From Tilletiaria anomala UBC 951 (taxonomy: Eukaryota > Basidiomycota > Exobasidiomycetes > Georgefischeriales > Tilletiariaceae): 64,000 nt of DNA. Below are positions 57,303 through 64,000 of this stretch, one piece after another. The stretch's first letter is position 1; each line of letters opens with the position of its first letter. The stretch spans positions 186,001 to 250,000 of the forward strand of contig NW_013547011.1 in assembly GCF_000711695.1 (NCBI RefSeq). The letters run 5' to 3'. A model generated the notes under the pieces. That model had not been told where the DNA came from. It saw only the letters and a list, made by a program, of their open reading frames with translations, and did no database searches. The translations under genes and the position numbers were made by a program.

Positions 57303-60300
57303 ATGTCGGAGCGCGAACAACTGCTGGGCGACTCAAGCCGACAGGCGAGACAAGCGACTTCGTCGACAGGCGACACTTCGTCAAAATACCACGAAGCTCA
57401 TCCCGTGTCACGATGGATCGGTGCACTCTCCACTGGAAGCTTACCAAGTAATGACCAAATTTTCACTGCGCTGTACAAAACCGCTGGGGCCCTAGATGGG
57501 TTTGCCGCTATTGCTGCCCAAGAGGGCGAGGATGACCCGACTTTGCAGAGCCGTAGAGAATGTCGAGTGAACGAGCAGGCAGATAATGCGCCTACTTCAC
57601 CTCAGCGAGCTGCTCACCAGGTTTTTCGAGAGACTGCTATGCTGTTTCGAGAGTTTGGAAGATGGATCACGCGGCCTGATGCCGACGTCGTGATTGATGA
57701 ACCGGACGAGCCAGATGTTGAGAATGCGGCCTCGAAGCGCATGGTCAAAGTACCCGACGGTAATTCCAGAGAGCAGATTCAGCGCGTTATCTATCACGCT
57801 CGCAACACGCGCATCCAAGGTCAAGCTGGTAAGAAAAGTGGCCCTAAACCCATGCTCGAGAATATGGAGGTTCTTACCAAGTCTGGCTTTCTTTGTATTC
57901 CTGTATCACGTCTTGGCCCCAGATATACCCAGTGCTGGGAAAACTAAGGAAGCGCCTATCCAAGTAGGCGAGGACGCGCCAGACCTGCTGAGCGCAGCAA
58001 CCCAGCTCATCTTGAAGGTCCTCACTTCAGACGAGTGAGTGCATGCGGTTTTGATCTGAAGCAAGACAGCTGCGCTGATCAGTGTTCGTTCAATTTCGCG
58101 CAGAGGCCAATTCCTTGCCAATGATCTTTTTCTCGCCTTCAGGAACTCCCTTGCGAACCCCGTCCCCAAAGCACAACATGTTGCAGCGATCATCGAGGAG
58201 AAGACCAAAGCAGCTGTAGACGCTATCCGGTCATCTGGTGCGTGCGCCGCATTAATGGTCCAGAACGTTCATGTTTCACTTATGTCTGATGATGTCTGTA
58301 ACCCATACTGTGAATTCTCAAGAGTATGAGTGCACCCATCCAGTGCCGACAATCGAACCGCCGAATCAATCTGAGGAGGCAGTGAAGAAGGATGCGCGGA
58401 AAGCGGTAAAAGCTGAACTCTCCTCTCCGAGACCAAATCAAAATGAAGATGTCGACATGGACCCAGATGAAATGATCGATTACGCGTCGGAAAGACTTGC
58501 CTCAGTAAGTTGCCTGGTCAATTTCGCGGAACTGCGCAACAGCTCAATCTTTAATCGTCTCGATGCAGCTCCTCGGCAACCTCGATTCCGATTCGTCATC
58601 TGTCGACGCTCTCGAGACAATGCTTCAGATATGTAAAAAATACATTCAGCACGGTGCTGTCTTTGTACAAACGGTGAAGGAAGCGCCGACGACGGCAGGC
58701 AACCCCGTCAAGATCACAAGCGAACGCATGCATGTGGAGGCGAATCGGCATCTCGATCGCTGCTTGCATGCGGCAGGTGAGCTGCTTGAAGGATTGGCTG
58801 GCGGTACAAGCCTAGCCGAGATCAAGGCTGGCACCGCCAAGCTAGTCCAGAATGCTTCAGGCGATGATAATGTCAGACAGTGGGTGACCGACATGGGTGA
58901 CTTTTTCCAAGATGCCATTACTCAGGCGAGGCTACATACCCGCACTACCTGGGCTGGCGCTGGCAGCGGCGAAATGGGCACCAGTGCAAGTGGATCTGGC
59001 AGACTGCAGGTGTTCAAGGAGCGCATCAAGAGTCTACTCCGAAAAGGACACGATCTTTTCGACTCCAATCCAGGTATTCAAAGCGACGTTCAACACGTCA
59101 TCGTTCTCCTAGATAACTTCAAACAGAAAATCCTGCAGGATGAGCGCAACGCTTCGATCAGAGGTCGCATTACGAAGATCTTCGCGCTGCTCAACAATGC
59201 CTTGAAAGGTGGTGTGCGCGCTGCAAAACGCGAATGGAAAGAATTCATGGCAGATATACTGTCTGTGATCCTGCCGAGTGCTTTTGACTTGATTAAGATC
59301 CTACCGGTACCAAGGCGAGCACCCTCTCACAAATTGTGGGCGCGCCGTCTTTACTAACCGCAATCTCCCGTTCGCTTAGGGTGGAGTTCACTTCCGACAA
59401 GCTCGATGCCGTCGTAGACCACGTTGCCATTCCAACGGTCAATCTCATCCCAGATGTAGTCAACGTCCAGTCAGCTCACGATTTTACATGGCGCAAGGAT
59501 GCGGGCAACTCCGACGTCACTTCGGCCTTGAAGGTCACCGTGTCGGGGTTACGCTTTGCCGTCAACGACATCTCGTTCTACGTTTGCGAGCGATATACGT
59601 CGCCTCAACCAAGTCGTTGTGGAGGTTGTTGCGGGTGCGGCGCTTCTAGGAGCTGGGGTGATGGACCTGCGAGCTGGTTCTCATACGAGGAAAGCGCACT
59701 GCTGGATGCTGGTTTCGAGGGCGAAGGTATCTCGGCCACCGTGGACCTCAAGACGATTGAGACGAAGAACAACGATGAAGAAGAGAAGCGAACTCGTTTC
59801 TTTGAAGTCCGTGACACCGCTTTGAACATTTCACATTCCTTCGTGTTCAATTTGCGCCAGAGTAGGCACTGGATCCTAAATGCGTTGCTACTCTCGATCG
59901 CACGGCCGACTATCAAGCTTGTACTCGAGCGTGTCGGCGCGGCGCAACTACAACACGGGTTTGAGAAGGTGGACGAAAAGATGTTTGACATTTATGCCCG
60001 TGCTCGGTACCACGCATGGGAGCGATACCACAAAAAGGGCAGCCTCGCGGATGTGAATCCGGGAGTTTGGCATTTCCTTCGCGTCCTGTTTAGCAGCACG
60101 GCTGGCAAGACGCCTGAGCGCATCGCTCGGGAGAAGAAGGAGGCCGACGATGCCAAGAAAGAAGCGGGGAAGAAGCAAGCGGAACAACATCGCATCATCG
60201 ACTCGCAGCCTCACCCGGTCAACCCATTGGAGATCAAGCCGAGCGTAAGTGCACCGTCCTTCGGAGTCGATTAGGGCCTTGCAGGTTCCACGCAATGTTC

Positions 60301-60646
60301 TCACTTTCTTTCGTTCGCACAGGCTATCATCAAAAACGACAAGTTCGGCTCTTATCAGCTTGCATTTGGCATGAGTTCGCATCTCCTTCCAGGCAAGTCG
60401 GGCACTCCCCCATTGAGCTCGAAGACAGATAACGCCCTGCCTGTCGGCGAAATGCCCCCTGCGCTCTCCCAACCCAGTCTTTTTCGGCTGGCACGAGCAG
60501 CGCAAGACGAAGCGGTTAAGGCGACCGTCGCGACCACAAATGTACTGTTTCAGATTCCTGAAGTGGCCGAGCGCGAGCGGAAAAGGAGCGGGGAGACCGA
60601 CGGAGATGAAGAGTATGCGTGGAAGTCTGCTGCATTTGACATCTAA
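57303..60646 (+). CDS. HAM1-domain protein (BPI/TULIP-like lipid-binding family)
   Basis: 949 residues; exons 57303-57828, 57923-58034, 58143-58237, 58323-58504, 58569-59314, 59380-60244, 60323-60646, all phases agreeing. It fits the fungal HAM1-like N- and C-terminal domain family: N-terminal helical part (LFREFGRWITRPDADVVIDE), long helical middle (IKSLLRKGHDLFDSNPGIQS), ILPVPRVEFTSDKLDAVVDH, and a BPI/LBP-like C-terminal part ending NDKFGSYQLAFGMSSHL. Family knowledge: HAM genes were found in screens linked to hyphal fusion and conidiation; the TULIP-like fold suggests lipid binding or transfer. The fifth intron (59315-59379) begins GC, not GT: only AAG|GCGAGC joined to TTAG keeps frame and the PVPRVEF motif, and ACTAAC is inside. 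No membrane segment is seen. Confidence 0.87.
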
Positions 60647-60831
60647 CTTATTGATAGGATTGATCACGCGAACTTGTTTTGGATGCTCATGACACCAAGC
60701 ATGGAATGATTTGCTATGATACAAAGAGGACCCGATTTCGTATGTTCTGGCTACGGGAAGATGCTTGCTTTCATTGCTATTCAATTCGTACCTTGATCAG
60801 GTAGAATGTGCGCTGCTGATGCAAATTGGGA

Positions 60832-63800
60832 TCATGCAAGGTACTGATACACATTTTTTACTTCCGTCCTCTCGATGTATTCCTGTGGAGATCAAATGCA
60901 CCAAGTGTGAGGGGTGTAGCTAGCTGTAATTGAAGGGGGAGAGTGCACGCCTGCTACAAGGACTCACTCTGTCGATCAAAGATTCAATGCGCTTCTTGAC
61001 ATCTGCAGGACTAGGGTGGAAGCGAGTCGAGAGCTGTTTGATAACCTCGAGCACGAGCTCGCTGTGCGCCAAGCGTTTGCGATTTTTCATAATGCGAACG
61101 ATGCATGCCTGCAAAGCAAGCGGAACGATGTGACATGAGACTCGAGGACGGGACAGCAAACTGGGAAGGAAGACTCACATCCGTCAAATGAGCGCGCTCC
61201 TCGAGAATCTTCTCGTTCGTCTCCTTACGCTCCTGTTGCGTCTCCACCCTGGCGACAATTTGCGCGATCTTGATGCGGGCCAGGGGGGCAGTGAAGTTGA
61301 TATTGAAATAGAACTTGTCTGTCTCGTTCACATCCCTTCCCTTGGGCTCCTTGAGTAGGACCTTGTACTTTGCACATGCTAGCGATTGCAGCGCACGCTT
61401 CAGCTCTGCCTCTGCAATGTTGGTACTGGTTCGAATGTCGGTGTAGGTTAGCGACTCCTCCGCATCGAGATCTTCGAAAAGGAGTAAGGCCATCAGAGCA
61501 TAGGTGGACACGTTGAGCTCGTGCTTGCGGGTTTTGAACGTCACGCGCACATCGGCTGTACCGAGATTTGCTTGCCATGTGAGCCGACGGCCGCTATGCA
61601 GTGAATGGTAGTACTGTTCGAAGGTTTTGATGGCCGATTGCATCTGCTCAGGCCAGACAACCGACTGGTCTTGCACAGAAACTGAGGGCCAGAATGTCGC
61701 GGTGAGGACGTTCACCGAGAGATCAAAAGGAGTGCTCTGTTGCGAAGCAAGGACCGGATGCCAATCCATACGAAGATTCTATAGTGTCAGCTTTCTGACT
61801 CTCGCAAATCTTGCCAGAGTCGCGCAACGGTCAGCACGTACATTTGCTCCTGTCTGCTGCCTTTTTGTAAATGCCGAGTTGGCCTCATCGCTGAGCTTCA
61901 TGTCGTTCAGCATGCCCTGCAACTTGTGCACGTAGTTATGTCCGCATTCCACCTTGAGCTTGGCCATCATACTGCGCTCGGCATCGTCCGAGACGGACCG
62001 CGCGCCGAGCAGACGCTTGGCCAGATGCGTCTTGTAGTATCGCTCAAAGACGTCTTTGTTGTTCAAGAAGCGGAAGATGACAATGGTGCGCTCTAGCACC
62101 TCATCCACTTCCTCTTCAGTTTTCTGGCAACCAGTACAGGTATGTGATAGCGTCAGCTGTACGCTCCGCGCTTGTCACGCTGGCTCACAAACAAGCACTC
62201 ACTCCTTTCAAGCCCTTTTTGAGGTTTTCGTCAATGAAGAGCGAGATAAATTCCGGCGCACGAGGACATTTGTTGATGAAATGCTCGAACGCTTCGCTGA
62301 TAGCACCCTCGCATTGCGTATCCGAAGCAAATGCCTGCTTGAGGAGCGAGTCGAAACGCGCCTTGAATGCGAGCACTTGCTCCACCCAACGCAAGGCGAG
62401 GGACGCTTGCAAGGAGGATGCATTGCCTCCCTCGCCGGCAGTGACTGCGCCGGCATTCTTCTTGCCTGCTGTAGCAGGGTCTTTGCCTTTGCCCTTTGCA
62501 CACTCTTCGCTTCCCTCGCCATTCTCATCACCTTCTGGGCCGCCAGCTGCAGTCACCGCGATTCCCTTCGCGATGACTCTTTCGACTGCAGGTTTCGGTG
62601 CTTTGCTACCCGCGGCCTCAATGTTGTTGATTGCCTCGTTGATAAGAGCTCCTTTTGCAGTGATGTATCCCTTCAACCCTTGTCTCAGCACGGGTATGCC
62701 CTGCCCTACGCGCCTAAAGAGCCTGTACATCCGCTCGAGATCTGCGTCCCTCGGCTCGTCGAGCATCGTAAAGATTCCACTGCCAGGCATATCGATGATG
62801 GTCTGCAAATGGTCAGAGAGCAGATACCGCTCGAGGAGCAGCCGCAAATCTTTGCCCGTAGACGAATTGAGGTAGACGGTCACGCGGTCTTCTTCCTCCA
62901 AGAACCGTCGCTCCACGTGGCGCAGATACTCGGCCGCATCGCCTGACGCGAGCTTGCGCTCTGCTTCTGAGCGGTAAAATTCGACCGAGGTACTCAGGAA
63001 GGCCGGCTCGAATTCTTGCTTGTAGACTGAGCGTCGCTGGACGATTGGGACATTTCGATGGGGGTATGAGAGCGTGACGAGCATCTCGATGCATGACTTT
63101 ACCGCCGAGCGATTGATGACTGACCCTTCACGCTCGATCTGGATTTGTGTCAGCAGTGTTCCGTACAAATTGCGATGGATCGGGTACTTTTGCGACCAGG
63201 GCACGTTATCGCGGAAGAGCTCCAGGCCCAACTTCCAGCTTGGCAGCCGACCCTTTTCCGGAACATATACACGATCCTTGAGAGGATGAAACCTGTGATA
63301 AGCCTTCAAGGGTGCTACAATGAAGGATCCAATATTGTGTAGAGACTCACAACGTAATTCAGCACCTTGGACAGCGTGTGTGTACATGCGCAGTAATCTT
63401 CCCAGACATCGCGAATCGTCTTGAGCAACCGCTCTCCTGCTTGTGCCCTGGCAGCAGCGTCGGTTCTGTCTCCCACGCTCTGTCCACCTGTCAGCGTAGT
63501 GGTAGATCCTTCATTGGTATCGTTCCCTAGCGATTCCGATCTGCGCCCTTCCGTCTGCGCTGATCTTCTGTTGTCGTCATCGTCACTGTCGACTTCAAGC
63601 TCCTCGACCGCACGCGCCTTTCCTTTGCCCTTTGCACTGGCCAAGGAGGTCTGAGAGGAGAGCTGTCGGCTGGCTGAGACGCCCTTGGGCATAATAATGC
63701 CTGGTGGGAGCGACAGCATGCTGCCCGCAGGGAAAGTGGGGACAATTCTCTCTTGACATTGCTTGCTTAGATGCTCTTCGAGCAGCTTGATGATTCCCGA

Positions 63801-64000
63801 GTAGAGCATGTCTCCTTGGTTGTGCTGCAAGGTTGCAAGTGTGAACGGATGTCAGAAGCGACACGGGACGAAGCAAGCGACGACAATAGATCGACACATA
63901 CCAGGACGAAATTGTAAGCATACCGAAAGTTCTCCTCAAAGCTGAGCAAAGAGCTATTATGGTTGTAGATTTCATGCACGGCTCTGGAGAGACGCTCCCA
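60832..64000 (-). CDS. CUL3: Cullin-3 (E3 ligase scaffold), N-terminus beyond window
   Basis: 906 residues visible; exons (minus) 64000-63902 (continues off the edge), 63824-63351, 63276-62203, 62123-61842, 61778-61179, 61108-60968, 60882-60832, all phase 0. Cullin features: [53 protein letters not shown], and the C-terminal winged-helix [19 protein letters not shown] with the neddylation Lys in RIMK, then [20 protein letters not shown] and final [23 protein letters not shown] and the N-terminal [15 protein letters not shown] fit Cul3, which binds BTB adaptors and Rbx1. Two low-complexity insertions enlarge the N-terminal region. Convergent with the HAM1-domain gene (185 bp between stops). 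Confidence 0.93.

Noticed and set aside
59307-59314. GT donor at 59307 for the fifth HAM1 intron
   Set aside because: Phase does not match the acceptor and it would remove the conserved PVPR residues; the GC donor fits.
1-64000. Search for CRISPR arrays, operons, rRNA, transposon ends or virus-like elements
   Set aside because: No spaced repeat array, no terminal repeats and no transposase or reverse-transcriptase-like frame seen; gene structure is eukaryotic throughout.

Overview
This 64 kb window is nuclear DNA from a basidiomycete fungus. The gene content and the sparse, short introns (typically 50-120 nt, GTGAGT-like donors, CTAAC/CTAAY branch sites, CAG/TAG acceptors) point to Ustilaginomycotina, but I cannot name a species. 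Nearly all protein genes were assembled by joining open frames across introns whose phases agree exactly. No virus-like element, plain transposon, rRNA or CRISPR was found.

Layout. 1-2.9 kb: 3' end of an epoxide hydrolase, convergent with the purine enzyme gene ADE17. 4.3-7.4 kb: a small secreted RlpA-like protein and a possible Whi5/Nrm1-type G1/S repressor. 9.1-13.6 kb: a large GH63-type glycosidase. 14.1-16.5 kb: a flavin-reductase-like protein head to head with dUTPase, each with an upstream in-frame ATG that would add a mitochondrial presequence. 17.0-19.1 kb: RTC4-domain protein. 20.1-21.5 kb: tRNA-Val(CAC) and a glutathione S-transferase. 23.7-30.5 kb: MAK11/PAK1IP1-like WD40 protein, the Naa38/Mak31 LSM subunit of NatC, and a poly-Q single-pass membrane protein. 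30.5-38.9 kb: NRDE2 and a Bem3-type PX-PH-RhoGAP. 39.8-40.1 kb: a tandem pair of intron-bearing tRNA-Val(AAC) genes. 40.4-45.9 kb: CoA-pyrophosphatase (PCD1-type Nudix), a disordered protein and an RKM5-type lysine methyltransferase. 46.2-51.6 kb: a 960-residue protein of unknown family and D-aminoacyl-tRNA deacylase. 51.6-54.9 kb: a gene-poor stretch. 55-64 kb: a Fus3/Kss1 (Kpp2/Ubc3-type) MAP kinase, a HAM1-domain protein, and cullin-3 running off the right edge.

Most genes are housekeeping and share no common pathway, so this is not a functional cluster. Loose themes are nucleotide handling (ADE17, dUTPase), translation quality and tRNA (DTD, three tRNA-Val, RKM5, MAK11, NatC subunit), and polarity and mating signalling (Bem3-type GAP, MAP kinase). 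The more unusual observations concern gene structure: dual-start mitochondrial forms, a GC-AG intron, a stop-free intron, an alternative start inside the MAP kinase intron, and diverging introns in otherwise identical duplicated tRNAs.
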